A stretch of DNA of 64,000 nucleotides from Clostridium sp. 1001275B_160808_H3 (GCF_015550425.1 NZ_JADNAT010000009.1:85811-149810), one strand, 5' to 3'; positions 17,947-27,477 are shown, numbered from the stretch's first letter. Made by a program: numbers and translations. Notes: generated by a model not told the origin, from the sequence alone.

Positions 17947-19104
17947 ATGGAATATAACTTAATTGCAACTACTACCTTTGGTTTAGAAGGTATTACAGCA
18001 AAAGAATTAAAAGCTTTAGGCTATGAAGATTTAAAAACTGAAAATGGTAAAGTTCATTTTACTGGAGATGAAATGGATATTGCAATAGCTAATATCCATT
18101 TAAGAACTGCAGATAGAATATTAATAAAAATGGGAGAGTTTGAAGCAAGAAGTTTTGAGGAACTATTCCAAGGTACAAAAAATATAAAATGGAGTGAAAT
18201 AATACCTAAAGATGGTATAATGCATGTTAATGGTAAATCTGTTAAATCAACTTTACATAGCGTTCCAGATTGTCAATCTATAGTAAAAAAAGCTATTGTA
18301 GATAGCATGAGCAATTCTTATGGAATAAACCAGTTTGAAGAAAGTGGTCCATTATATAAAATTGAAGTATCAATTTTAAAAGATGTAGTAACATTAACTA
18401 TAGATACATCAGGACCAGGATTACATAAGAGAGGATATAGAGAAGAGGCAGGTGCAGCACCACTTAAAGAAACTTTAGCAGCAGCAATGGTTCTTATTTC
18501 AAGATGGAAGGAAGATTTTGTTTTAGTTGATCCATTTTGTGGCTCAGGTACTATCCTTATAGAAGCAGCTATGATTATGCAAAATATTGCACCTGGAATG
18601 TGTAGAAGTTTTACGTGCGAAACTTGGCCAACAATGGATTCAGATATTTTTGAACAAGTAAGAGAAGGTGCTGAAAGAGCAATTAAAAATAAAGATATTA
18701 AGTTAATAGGATATGATATAGATGGTAGAATTCTTAAAGTAGCAAGAAGTAATGCTGAAAAGGCAGGAGTTTCAAAATATATTGAATTCCAAAGAAGAGA
18801 TTTTAAAGATTTTTCAAGTAGTAATAAATATGGATTTATAATTTCTAATCCTCCATATGGAGAAAGATTAGGAGAAAAAAAAGAAGTAGAGCAGTTATAT
18901 AAAACATTTGGAAGTTTTAAAAAGAAATTTTTCAATTGGGATTATAATATTCTTACATCTTATGAAGGCTTTGAAGGGCCATTTGGAAAAAAATCAAGTA
19001 AAAATAGGAAATTATATAATGGTAAATTAAAATGCTATTACTACCAATATTTTGATAATGAGCTTATTAAAAATGATGGTGATATGCTCATAAATCATAT
19101 ATAA
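17947..19104 (+). CDS. THUMP-domain 23S rRNA guanine-N2-methyltransferase (RlmL/YpsC type)
   Basis: 385 residues. A ferredoxin-like and THUMP N-terminal half (about 1-155) precedes a Rossmann methyltransferase with DPFCGSGTILIEAAMI (SAM site, about 197) and the N-P-P-Y catalytic motif in ISNPPYGERLG (about 301). It corresponds to the N-terminal domain of E. coli RlmL, which makes m2G2445 of 23S rRNA. GAGGAG lies just before the ATG. It is last in the rluD-pyrR unit. Confidence 0.92.
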   Translation: MEYNLIATTTFGLEGITAKELKALGYEDLKTENGKVHFTGDEMDIAIANIHLRTADRILIKMGEFEARSFEELFQGTKNIKWSEIIPKDGIMHVNGKSVKSTLHSVPDCQSIVKKAIVDSMSNSYGINQFEESGPLYKIEVSILKDVVTLTIDTSGPGLHKRGYREEAGAAPLKETLAAAMVLISRWKEDFVLVDPFCGSGTILIEAAMIMQNIAPGMCRSFTCETWPTMDSDIFEQVREGAERAIKNKDIKLIGYDIDGRILKVARSNAEKAGVSKYIEFQRRDFKDFSSSNKYGFIISNPPYGERLGEKKEVEQLYKTFGSFKKKFFNWDYNILTSYEGFEGPFGKKSSKNRKLYNGKLKCYYYQYFDNELIKNDGDMLINHI

Positions 19105-19207
19105 TATTTAATTTAAGTAATACTACAAATTACAAAAGCAACAAAACATTATTAATTATTGGATGCATTTAATTAAGTATAAAATTTTTATTGAAGGCTA
19201 AATTAAA

Positions 19208-19246
19208 GAAACCATATTTGCAAATACAAGATATGGTTTCTTTTTT
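19208..19246. terminator. Terminator between the convergent rlmL-type gene and rqcH
   Basis: GAAACCATAT and ATATGGTTTC are perfect arms around a 13-base loop, followed by T6 on the plus strand. Confidence 0.85.
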
Positions 19247-19292
19247 ATTATTTTATTATTTTATTATTTTATTATTTTATTATTTTATTATT
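19243..19292. repeat. 8-base tandem repeat (TTTTATTA) at the 3' end of rqcH
   Basis: Six exact tandem copies of TTTTATTA cover 19243-19290. The rqcH stop codon and its last few codons lie inside the array. Confidence 0.9.
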
Positions 19293-21017
19293 TTCAATTT
19301 TTAAATTACTATATAATGATGGTTCTGTATATAAAGTATAGTTAGTATGATATATAACCATACCGGGTTTTGAGCCATTAGGTTTCTTTAAGTTTTTTAC
19401 TTTAGTATAATCAACAGGAACTTTTGTAGAGTTCTTAGCTTTACTATAATAAGAAGCAAGTATTCCAGCTTCTTCTAAAGCTATATCAGATGGATTATCG
19501 CTACAAAGTATAACATGTGATCCAGGAATATTTTTTGTATGGAGCCATGTATGGTTTTTATTAGCAAACTTTAATGTTAAATAGTCATTTTGAATGTTAT
19601 TTTTACCAATATAAATATCTATTCCATCAGAAGAAATTAAATGTATAGGCTTAGATGATTTATCTTTTTTATTATTTTTATTAGTATTTTTGAATTTTAA
19701 GTATCCAGTTTCAATTAATTCTTTTTTTATATCATCTATTTCAATATAGCTTTCACAATTTAATATGTTTGTCATAACTGAATTTAGATATTCAAGTTCT
19801 TCTGTATTTTTTTCTAATTGTTCTAATGCAGATTCTTCAGATTTTTTTAGTTTATTATATTTTTTATAAAGATATTGTATATTTTCAGATGGTGTCTTAT
19901 TTTCATCCAGTTTTATAGTTACATATTCTTCTTCAGCATTATAAAAATTTAATAAGGATATTTCTTTTAATCCTTTTTTTAACATATATATATATGAGGT
20001 TAATAAATCACCATTAATCTTATATTTTTCTTTTTCTTCACATTCTTTAAGAATATTTTTTAATTTCTTAGCTTTATTGTTACATCTATCTATATTAGTT
20101 GAAATTAATTTTTGCAAATCTGTAGATCTATTTAATAATCTGTCTTGTTTATCTTTTACTGTAAAAAATTCATCAAGCAATTCACTTGGATTTTCAAAAG
20201 ATATTGAAGAATAAGCACTTTCTAAATTACTTAATTTGACACAATGGAAATCCTTGAAAACTTCTTTATCTTTATAGATTTTAAAATTAAAATTATTTTC
20301 TAGATTTATCATAAAATTTTTAAAGAAATTAAAAATATTTTCTTGATTTATGGTATTATTATCTTGTAGGAAATTTTCATATATACTTATTGATAGAGAT
20401 TTACTTATACCAGTAAATGTCTTCGAAAATATTCCTTCATCAATACTTATATCATTATTATTTAAATATGAATCAAAATCGTTAATTGAGAAATCAAAGG
20501 GATTTAGTTTGTTAGAGTTAGGAGGATATACATAATTTACACCAGGATATAAAACTCTATAAGTATTTATATCAGCCGAAATATGCTTAATACATTCCAT
20601 AACTTTATTGTCTCTTTCTCTAACAAGAGTTATATTACTATGCCTTCCCATAATTTCAACTATTAATATATATTTACTATCGAATCCTAATTCATCGGTA
20701 GACTCAATATGCAATTGAAGAATTCTATCACCATTTAATTGAGTTATGTCTGTTATTCGACCACCAATTAAATATTTTCTCATAACCATTGTAAACATTG
20801 GTGCTTGTAAGGGGTTAGGCTTACTTATATTAGTTAAATGAATTCTAGGAAACTTAGAAGAAGCTGAAATTAATAATTTTATATTTTGTCTATCTTTTCT
20901 TAGAGTTAAAATTACTTCATCTTTTTCTGGTTGATTAATTTTATCTATTTTACAGTTTAATATTGATTTTTTTAAATCATATACTAAACTATATAAGTAG
21001 ATGCCATCCAAAGCCAT
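19272..21017 (-). CDS. rqcH: Ribosome quality control protein RqcH (NFACT/FbpA family)
   Basis: 581 residues from the ATG whose complement is at 21015-21017 (MALDGIYLYSLVYDLK); the complement of AAAGG at 21028-21032 is the ribosome binding site. It has an NFACT-N domain, a central coiled coil (about 270-430) and an NFACT-R domain with IDIYIGKNNIQNDYLT and HTWLHTKNIPGSHVIL. RqcH binds obstructed 50S subunits and recruits Ala-tRNA to add alanine tails. In Firmicutes it was first described as a fibronectin-binding protein. The longer frame upstream of 21017 lacks a site. The last codons are read from an 8-base tandem repeat. Confidence 0.94.
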   Translation of the reverse strand: MALDGIYLYSLVYDLKKSILNCKIDKINQPEKDEVILTLRKDRQNIKLLISASSKFPRIHLTNISKPNPLQAPMFTMVMRKYLIGGRITDITQLNGDRILQLHIESTDELGFDSKYILIVEIMGRHSNITLVRERDNKVMECIKHISADINTYRVLYPGVNYVYPPNSNKLNPFDFSINDFDSYLNNNDISIDEGIFSKTFTGISKSLSISIYENFLQDNNTINQENIFNFFKNFMINLENNFNFKIYKDKEVFKDFHCVKLSNLESAYSSISFENPSELLDEFFTVKDKQDRLLNRSTDLQKLISTNIDRCNNKAKKLKNILKECEEKEKYKINGDLLTSYIYMLKKGLKEISLLNFYNAEEEYVTIKLDENKTPSENIQYLYKKYNKLKKSEESALEQLEKNTEELEYLNSVMTNILNCESYIEIDDIKKELIETGYLKFKNTNKNNKKDKSSKPIHLISSDGIDIYIGKNNIQNDYLTLKFANKNHTWLHTKNIPGSHVILCSDNPSDIALEEAGILASYYSKAKNSTKVPVDYTKVKNLKKPNGSKPGMVIYHTNYTLYTEPSLYSNLKIENNKIIK

Positions 21018-21111
21018 AAGTATCATCCTTTCTTTGGTAATAAGATAAAGATAGTATAACACTTAATTAGCAAATTTATCAATGGCATATAAGGTTAAGG
21101 GGGGAGTTTTT

Positions 21112-21933
21112 ATGAATTTTATAAAAATGCAAGGATTAGGAAACGATTTTATTTTTATTAGAGATGATGAAAATGAGCTGATTAAAACTGAAACTGAAAT
21201 TGCTAAAACTGTTTGTAATAGAAGATTTGGAATAGGGGCAGATGGATTAGTTATAATAAGAAAATCTAATATTGCAGATGCTAAAATGGTAATAATAAAT
21301 AGTGATGGATCTCGTGCTAATATGTGCGGAAATGCTATTAGGTGTTTTGCAAAATATTTATATGAATATGAATTAGTGGAAAAGAATATAATTAGCATAG
21401 AAACTGGAGATGGAATAAAGTTCGTAGAACTTTATATAAATGATAAAAATAAGGTTGAATTAGTTAAAGTCAATATGGGAAAGGCAAGTTTCAGCGGCAA
21501 AGATATTCCTTTAAATAATAAAAACTCATTAATAAATGAAGTAATTAAAATTGAAGAAAAGGAATATCAATTAACTACCTTATTGATGGGAGTACCTCAT
21601 ACTATTTTAATTAATAATAATGATGAATATAATATTAGTGAAGGAAAAGCTATAGAAAAAAATAGTTTATTTATTGAAGGAACAAATGTTAATTTTGTAA
21701 AAGTAATCGATATTAACAATATAGAGGTAAAAACTTGGGAAAGAGGTGCTGGAGCTACTTTGGCTTGTGGAACAGGATGTTGTGCCTCAGTTGTAGCTTT
21801 AAAAAAATTAGGGGTATGCTCAAATAAGGTTAATGTAGAAACTTTAGGAGGAAATTTAGTGGTAGAGATTATAAATAATGATGTATATATGATAGGATCT
21901 GCAGAGTTTATTTGTAAAGGTGAGCTATATTAA
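21112..21933 (+). CDS. dapF: Diaminopimelate epimerase DapF
   Basis: 273 residues from the ATG at 21112 (MNFIKMQGLGNDF) with GGGGGAG upstream; an ATG at 21082 in the same frame has no comparable site. The two catalytic cysteines lie in NMCGNAIRC (about residue 74) and ACGTGCCAS (about residue 220). It converts LL- to meso-diaminopimelate, the substrate used by the MurE in this window. It starts divergently from rqcH. Confidence 0.95.
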   Translation: MNFIKMQGLGNDFIFIRDDENELIKTETEIAKTVCNRRFGIGADGLVIIRKSNIADAKMVIINSDGSRANMCGNAIRCFAKYLYEYELVEKNIISIETGDGIKFVELYINDKNKVELVKVNMGKASFSGKDIPLNNKNSLINEVIKIEEKEYQLTTLLMGVPHTILINNNDEYNISEGKAIEKNSLFIEGTNVNFVKVIDINNIEVKTWERGAGATLACGTGCCASVVALKKLGVCSNKVNVETLGGNLVVEIINNDVYMIGSAEFICKGELY

Positions 21934-21949
21934 TTAAAAGAGGTAAAAG

Positions 21950-22936
21950 ATGAATAAAAAAAGAATAAGGAATATTTTCCTTGTTAATTTTATTTTGTTA
22001 ATAAGTATATTTCTTTATGGATGTAAAAGTGAAATAGAAGAAGAAAATAAAGTTGATATACTAAATGGAGCAATTGCCATAGAAAATTCAGGGGAATACA
22101 AAATTTATAATTTAACAAATGATAAATATGAAAAAGTAGATACTGAATATATAATTACAGCTTATGATTTAGAAAGTGGTAATTTTATATATAATGAAAA
22201 TGGTGAATATAAAATAAAATATCTAGGAAAAGAAGAAAGAATAGAAGACGGGAAGAAAGTCATTTCACCTAAGCTAGCACAAAATGGAGAATATTTAGCT
22301 TATTTTTTAAAGGATGAATTCTTAGATTTAAAAATTAAAGATTTGTCTAAAAATAAGAATATATCAATTGATACTAAGGTTTCAATTTCAGGTGAGTTAG
22401 TTGACTGGCTAAATGAAAATACTTTAGTATATTATGGAATAAGTGAAGATAAAATTAATGGAATATTTACTTATAACATTAATAATAATGAAGAAAAGCT
22501 TTTATATAAATTAGATTTAGGATACGTTGAATTTTTAAAAGTTTTAGATAATGGAATAGTTTTTGTTCAAGAAAAAGAAGGAAAACAAAAGATATTAAAA
22601 GTTATAGACGAATCTGGGGAAGTTAATGAAGTAATAGAAGATGTTTTGGATGTTAGTGATGTTGAGTCTACTCCAGATGGTATATTCATATTGGGTAAAT
22701 TGGAAAATAATAGCTATTCATTATACAAGTATCATGATAAGAAAGCTAGGAGATTAGTGTATGATTTCCCAAAATTAATAAACTTAGAAAAAGGTCTTTC
22801 TAAAGATAAGGATGGTAATATAATCTTTGTTGGTGGTGAAGATGTTATAACAGAAAAAGTATATAGATGTACTAATGATGCTATAAGCATAATTGATGGT
22901 GAGTCGGGAACATACAATTTTATAGAGTGTAGATAA
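21950..22936 (+). CDS. Lipoprotein of unknown function, beta-propeller-like
   Basis: 328 residues. A lipoprotein signal (basic NKKRIRN, hydrophobic core) ends in LYGC, so the Cys near residue 25 is the expected lipidation site. The rest has repeated short beta segments containing -DGNI-, -NGEY- and W/Y turns, resembling TolB/WD40-like propellers, but I do not recognise a specific family. It is 16 bases after dapF, probably cotranscribed, with its own terminator. Confidence 0.75.
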   Translation: MNKKRIRNIFLVNFILLISIFLYGCKSEIEEENKVDILNGAIAIENSGEYKIYNLTNDKYEKVDTEYIITAYDLESGNFIYNENGEYKIKYLGKEERIEDGKKVISPKLAQNGEYLAYFLKDEFLDLKIKDLSKNKNISIDTKVSISGELVDWLNENTLVYYGISEDKINGIFTYNINNNEEKLLYKLDLGYVEFLKVLDNGIVFVQEKEGKQKILKVIDESGEVNEVIEDVLDVSDVESTPDGIFILGKLENNSYSLYKYHDKKARRLVYDFPKLINLEKGLSKDKDGNIIFVGGEDVITEKVYRCTNDAISIIDGESGTYNFIECR

Positions 22937-22972
22937 AGATATTTATAATTTATTTTATAAATATCTTTTTTC
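22937..22972 (+). terminator. Terminator after the lipoprotein gene
   Basis: AGATATTTATAA and TTATAAATATCT around TTTATT, followed by T6. Confidence 0.88.
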
Positions 22973-23032
22973 TTTTAATTTTATATGTATAATTTTAACT
23001 TTATTGGATATAAATTTAAATGGTGATGTTAT

Positions 23033-23812
23033 ATGAGTATTTTTGAATTTGACTTGGAGAAAGTTAATTTAGAAATAGCTAGAAAATTAAATAAATTAAA
23101 AGCTATAGAAAATATATGTTTACCTATTATGATAAAGGAAGATAGAGTAATAGTACTAGCATCAAAGGAGATATTAGAAAATAAAGAGGAAATAGAGTTT
23201 TTGTTTAATAAAAAAATAAAAATTGTAAAATTAAGTGAAGACTTTATTAATGAACTAATTAAAAATATATTTTTAGGAGAACTAGAGGAGCTATTTGATG
23301 TATTATTACTTAAAGCAATAGAATTAAATGCATCAGATATTCATTTTGAACCCCATAGGGAAGATGTTTTCATAAGATTTAGAGTTGATGGTATATTAAT
23401 AGGAGTTACAAAAATAAAAAATGCAGAATATCAAAAATTATTATCCAAAATAAAAGTATGTGGGAATATGGATATTACAGAAAAAAGAAGGCCTCAGGAT
23501 GGTAAAAGTCTAATAAAAGTAAATGGAAAGAACTATGATTTAAGATTATCTACTATTCCGATAATCTATGGCGAAAAATTAGTAATTAGAATCCTATATG
23601 GAGAAATATTTAATTATAATATTGATAGTTTAAATTTAAATACAAATCAAATAAAAAAAATAAAAAAGATACTTGGACTAAAAAATGGATTAGTAATTAT
23701 TAATGGCCCTACAGGAAGTGGAAAATCAAGCTCTCTATATTGTATCTTAAAAGAAATTAATAAAAAAGATATTAATATCACAACTTTAGAAGAACCAATA
23801 GTATCTAAATAA
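23033..23812 (+). pseudogene. GspE/PilB-type secretion ATPase, 5' part, cut by prophage insertion
   Basis: 259 codons remain of a protein that is normally about twice as long. The N2 domain (SDIHFEPHREDVFIRFRVDG), the RRPQDGK and DLRLSTIP segments and the Walker A (GPTGSGKS, about residue 228) are intact. The frame stops directly after ITTLEEPI, the start of the Asp box, so Walker B, the His box and the tetracysteine region are missing. A serine recombinase gene lies seven bases beyond the stop. The intact protein would power a type IV pilus, type II secretion or competence pilus. Confidence 0.9.
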
Positions 23813-23818
23813 CAATTA
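23795..23818. other. Probable left attachment junction (attL) of the prophage
   Basis: Host coding similarity ends after the codons for TLEEPI (to about 23800), and the recombinase gene ends at 23819. Serine recombinases cross over at a 2-base core, so the junction must lie in this short interval. The exact core cannot be fixed without attR or attB. Confidence 0.6.
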
Positions 23819-25255
23819 TTAATTTATAAAAAGATTTTCCCCATCCCAAATACAATCACCAATAATTAGATTTATTAGGTTTTGTTTTTCTTCTAAGGTA
23901 ATATTATAAAAATTCTTAATGAAGAAATTTTTAGCCTTTTCTCTATCTTTAAGCAAATTTTTATTATTAGCCTTGCTATTTATCAACAATTGATGTTGTG
24001 TTAGCTCTGTATTAAGAATTTCAATTTCATTATTAAGTTCCTCAGCTCTACTTAGCATAGTTGAGGCTAAAGAATCAGAAGCTATACTAATTTTATCTAT
24101 TAGTCCCTTCAATAAATTCTCTTTATCTCTCATTTTCTTTTGTAAATTATTAATTATATTTGTTTCAAATTCTAAATTTTTTTTGCTAGAGTTCAAATCT
24201 TTAACAGATATTTTCTTTAGAGTTTCTAATATTTTATTTTCAGCTTCATCAACTTTAATAAATGGTAAACAGCTCTTTTTGCATTTGAAATATAATGGAC
24301 GTGTACCATCTTTTCTTTTATTTCCTAGTGAGATTATCATTGTAGAACCACAAGTTTTACAAGTGATTTTTTGAGCTAACCAAGTTTTCTCTGATATTCT
24401 AGGATATTTATGATGATTTTTTAAATTTAATTTTTCTTTTACATCAATCCATATATTAGAAGGTATTATACCTTTATGGTTACTTATAACAGCAAGATTT
24501 ACAGTCTTAGAGTCATTATTTTTATTATGTATATAAGTCATATAACCATTTCCGTTAGGCTCACCTATAACAGTATAACCGATAGATTCTAAATATCTAT
24601 TAGAAGCTTCATCAGAGGCAATATAGATAGGCTTTTTTAGGCTTAATGATATACATCTCTCAGAGAGACCAAGTTCATTTGAAAGTTTTCTAACGCTTTT
24701 ACCTTTATAGAATTGATTAAAGATATAATGAATTGTTTCAGTATCTTCAATTTCTAGATATTTACCATCTGATAAAGTAACAACTTTGCATCCTAAAGGA
24801 GGGAAGCCACCTGTCCATCTTCCTTGTTTTGCTAGACTATACATTCCATCTATAGCTCTTCTTCTAATATTCTCTCTTTCCATTTCAGCTAATGAGGCTA
24901 ATAAGGTCATCATCATTTTCCCAGAAGGGGTTCTAGGATCATAATTATCTTGTACACAGACTAAATCAATACCTTCTTTTTTTAACATTTCAAACGTAGT
25001 AAGAAAGTCTAATGTATTTCTAGCCATTCTATCGAGTTTGTAACATGCTATTACATTATAGTTATTTCTTTCTTCCATCATTTTTGTAAATGCAGGTCTA
25101 TTTATACTACCCCCACTAAAGCCATTATCCTCGTATACAGTAAACTCACAGTTCTCTTTATTAAAATAATTTTTAATAATTTCAAGTTGAGCTTCTATAG
25201 AGATAGAGCTATCATCTCCTTTTACTGATTTTCTTAAATAAGCTGCAATTTTCAA
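23819..25255 (-). CDS. int: Large serine recombinase (phage integrase)
   Basis: 478 residues from TTG 25255 (MKIAAYLRKS), for which the complement of AAAGGAG at 25264-25270 is well spaced; GTG 25264 overlaps that site. The resolvase domain has the catalytic Ser in LRKS, plus YKLDRMARN and ASLAEMERENIRRR. A recombinase domain follows, then a zinc ribbon (CKTCG...CKKSC, about 305-335) and a C-terminal coiled coil (about 350-430). It integrates and excises the phage without host factors, usually with a separate directionality factor. It overlaps the SAP-domain gene by four bases. Confidence 0.95.
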   Translation of the reverse strand: MKIAAYLRKSVKGDDSSISIEAQLEIIKNYFNKENCEFTVYEDNGFSGGSINRPAFTKMMEERNNYNVIACYKLDRMARNTLDFLTTFEMLKKEGIDLVCVQDNYDPRTPSGKMMMTLLASLAEMERENIRRRAIDGMYSLAKQGRWTGGFPPLGCKVVTLSDGKYLEIEDTETIHYIFNQFYKGKSVRKLSNELGLSERCISLSLKKPIYIASDEASNRYLESIGYTVIGEPNGNGYMTYIHNKNNDSKTVNLAVISNHKGIIPSNIWIDVKEKLNLKNHHKYPRISEKTWLAQKITCKTCGSTMIISLGNKRKDGTRPLYFKCKKSCLPFIKVDEAENKILETLKKISVKDLNSSKKNLEFETNIINNLQKKMRDKENLLKGLIDKISIASDSLASTMLSRAEELNNEIEILNTELTQHQLLINSKANNKNLLKDREKAKNFFIKNFYNITLEEKQNLINLIIGDCIWDGENLFIN

Positions 25256-25260
25256 ATTAA

Positions 25261-26283
25261 TCACTCCTTTAGAATATCGATAAGATTTTTATTGGGAGTT
25301 TGTATATATTTTTTATAAGCATTTAAATTTATTTCATCATTTTCTATTAAATCATTTACTAGAAGTTTAAATGTATCTATAGAAAAATAAGAAAAAGGAA
25401 GTTGCTTTAAAAATGCACAATCATTTATTAAATCATCAGAATAGAAGTCTTTCAATTTTAATATTCTATCAATTATTCCTGGAGCTGAACCTATATCTTC
25501 AAATTTATAAAGCATATTATTATTTTTTAATCCACTTAAATCATAATAAAGTACAGATAAAAGAAAAGATAAAGATTCTTTAGGTTTATTTTCCTTAATT
25601 AATATTTCATACATATTTAATATATTATTTCTTACAAGGCCCCAATTCTTTTCAGATACATATTGAATATTTCTATCATTGAATATTCCCCAAGCTATAT
25701 CATAGAAGCTTGTATCAAATTTTAGCTGTCTCTTTTTGTTAACATATTCATCTAAAGATATCATCCAGTTAGGATTTTTATGCATTTCAATAAAATCATA
25801 ATTTTTATTAATAAAAGCTTTTCCTTTTTCAGATAAAACATAACCAGTAAAATTATTTTGTATTTTTTTTAAAGATTCTTCGGAAATGTTATTTAAAATA
25901 CGCTCAATTAGACAAGATTTATTTCCGGTTTTAGGTAAATTATTGTCACTTAAAATTTGTTTCAGTTCTGATACTTTAAAATTAACAAATAATGAATCCA
26001 AATCAGGTTTTTCTAGATAACCATTAGAGATCATTTCTTTGTGAAATTGTGAAGGATTTGCTATATCCAACTCATATTTCATATAACTAGGATATGTATT
26101 CGATAGTCCTACAGAATAGCCTTTTTGTGCCCAGTTTAAAAATACAGAAATGGTTTTTAATTTTTTATAGTCATTATAACTATAATGTTTGATTTCATTA
26201 GTTAGTGATTTAATAGAAGATATGTTATCATCTATATTTGAATTAATTTTCTTTTTTCTTTTAAAAAAATCTAAAAAGCCCAT
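25261..26283 (-). CDS. SAP-domain DNA-binding protein
   Basis: 340 residues. A SAP motif (helix-extended loop-helix, binds AT-rich DNA) is visible at about residues 102-130 (FKVSELKQILSDNNLPKTG). The remainder is not recognised. The basic N-terminus (FFKRKKK) and the four-base overlap with the recombinase gene suggest a DNA-associated role linked to integration or excision, possibly as accessory factor. GGAGG precedes the ATG. A LexA-like box lies just upstream of the start. Confidence 0.7.
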   Translation of the reverse strand: MGFLDFFKRKKKINSNIDDNISSIKSLTNEIKHYSYNDYKKLKTISVFLNWAQKGYSVGLSNTYPSYMKYELDIANPSQFHKEMISNGYLEKPDLDSLFVNFKVSELKQILSDNNLPKTGNKSCLIERILNNISEESLKKIQNNFTGYVLSEKGKAFINKNYDFIEMHKNPNWMISLDEYVNKKRQLKFDTSFYDIAWGIFNDRNIQYVSEKNWGLVRNNILNMYEILIKENKPKESLSFLLSVLYYDLSGLKNNNMLYKFEDIGSAPGIIDRILKLKDFYSDDLINDCAFLKQLPFSYFSIDTFKLLVNDLIENDEINLNAYKKYIQTPNKNLIDILKE

Positions 26284-26298
26284 AATAAACCTCCTTGA

Positions 26299-26312
26299 CG
26301 AATATACGTTCT
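26299..26312 (-). promoter_or_regulatory. LexA-like box upstream of the SAP-recombinase operon
   Basis: CGAATATACGTTCT matches the Firmicute LexA consensus CGAACRNRYGTTCG at 12 of 14 positions. It lies 16 bases before the SAP gene start, overlapping a possible -10 element on the minus strand. Confidence 0.5.
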
Positions 26313-26358
26313 GTTCAGTGTAAAGAATTTTTCAGTAAGAATATCAGTGTTAAATATT

Positions 26359-26817
26359 TTAAAAACTTATAACATTTAATGGTTCAAACGTTAGTAGGTG
26401 AGTTTTACTAACATAATAAACCCCATATTTATTTTTATAATGCTCAATAGATTGAATTAGAAAATCATTTGTTACATTTAAATTTTCAGCTAAATCGTAT
26501 ATATTATCTATTCCGGATAGAATAGCATCTATTATTTTATCTAGAGATACTAGATTTTCATAACTCCATCTACGAGCAGTTAATTCTTGTTTTATATTAT
26601 TTATATTACTTTGGTCAGTTATATCTCCAACATTGAGTTTAAAGTGTCCCAACTCTTCATATAAGACACAAAGCTTCTCACGTTCATTAACCCTATTATT
26701 TATAATAATTAAATTACCTATGCACTTGCCAAAAGGCTTATCTATACCAAGATCACTTTCTATAACTTTAATTCCGTTAATATGTGCAAAAGATAATAAA
26801 TTCTCATAATTACTCAT
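26359..26817 (-). CDS. ImmA/IrrE-family protein
   Basis: 152 residues. The core YEELGHFKLNVGDITDQS corresponds to the metallopeptidase motif of phage ImmA proteins, in the variant with Glu-Glu-x-x-His instead of His-Glu-x-x-His that many phage members share. ImmA proteases inactivate the paired CI/ImmR repressor on induction. Here the repressor gene lies 26 bases upstream in the same direction. With the first His missing, catalytic activity is uncertain. Confidence 0.85.
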   Translation of the reverse strand: MSNYENLLSFAHINGIKVIESDLGIDKPFGKCIGNLIIINNRVNEREKLCVLYEELGHFKLNVGDITDQSNINNIKQELTARRWSYENLVSLDKIIDAILSGIDNIYDLAENLNVTNDFLIQSIEHYKNKYGVYYVSKTHLLTFEPLNVISF

Positions 26818-26843
26818 CTGTACTCCATATTTAATTTTATATA

Positions 26844-27395
26844 TTAATATTTGTCTAAATTATTTAAGATTTCATTTATTTTTTTATTGACGATAGCCTT
26901 TTCTTCAGTGGTAAGGTTATCATCGTGACAAGCTATAGGCATTAAATGTTCTTTCTCTTTTTCTTCCCATATTTGCTTTTCTTTCTTAGAAAGATCAATA
27001 GTTTTTATATCTTCTATATATTTTGGGGTTTCAATTAAATCATTACTATATTCTATTAACTTAGATTTTCCACTTGTATTAAGCGTGTTGAAATTTTTTA
27101 ATAATAGTACTTCACTTTCAGATAAAGTTGGTTTTTCAATAATAAATTGTTTTTCCTTAGGCACTTCATAGCCCATTAACCATGTTTCATTTATATTTAA
27201 TGCCATTCCTAACATTGAAAGCTTTTCTTGACCTGGTTTTACTTTTCCAGATAAATATTGGCTTATATCAGATTTATTAATTTTAACATTATATTTTTCA
27301 CAAAATGGTTTTACCATCTCCAATAAATCTACTTGTCTTAAATTTCTTTCTTTCATAATTTGGTTTAATCTAGTTGATGTATTTTCATTATTCAT
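26844..27395 (-). CDS. CI-like phage repressor (XRE helix-turn-helix)
   Basis: 183 residues. The N-terminal HTH (about 7-75) contains LRQVDLLEMVKPFCEKY and INKSDISQYLSGKVKPGQEKL, followed by a linker and a short acidic C-terminal part. There is no S24 (LexA-type) peptidase, so inactivation probably depends on the neighbouring ImmA-like protein. It is transcribed away from the Cro-like gene, with three 16-base operators between them. Its own promoter overlaps the first operator, so it should regulate itself. Confidence 0.9.
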   Translation of the reverse strand: MNNENTSTRLNQIMKERNLRQVDLLEMVKPFCEKYNVKINKSDISQYLSGKVKPGQEKLSMLGMALNINETWLMGYEVPKEKQFIIEKPTLSESEVLLLKNFNTLNTSGKSKLIEYSNDLIETPKYIEDIKTIDLSKKEKQIWEEKEKEHLMPIACHDDNLTTEEKAIVNKKINEILNNLDKY

Positions 27396-27416
27396 AACAA
27401 CCGTCCTTTCAATAAT

Positions 27417-27445
27417 ATAGTATATTATTTTGAATAAAAGTTCAA
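27417..27445 (-). promoter_or_regulatory. Leftward repressor promoter
   Basis: On the minus strand, TTGAAC (complement of 27440-27445), 17 bases, then TACTAT (complement of 27417-27422). The -35 lies inside operator 1. Confidence 0.65.
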
Positions 27446-27455
27446 TACCTTAAAC
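27440..27455. promoter_or_regulatory. Repressor operator 1
   Basis: GTTCAATACCTTAAAC, an imperfect copy of GTTCAA-N4-TTGAAC, overlapping the leftward -35 element. Confidence 0.75.
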
Positions 27456-27461
27456 AAAAAA

Positions 27462-27477
27462 GTTAAAAAAATTGAAC
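27462..27477. promoter_or_regulatory. Repressor operator 2
   Basis: GTTAAAAAAATTGAAC, an imperfect copy of the 16-base palindrome, eight bases upstream of the rightward -35. Confidence 0.7.

Noticed and set aside
18318..18935. Minus-strand frame of 205 codons inside the rRNA methyltransferase gene
   Set aside because: The plus strand codes a conserved methyltransferase with SAM and NPPY motifs; the antisense frame has no family features.
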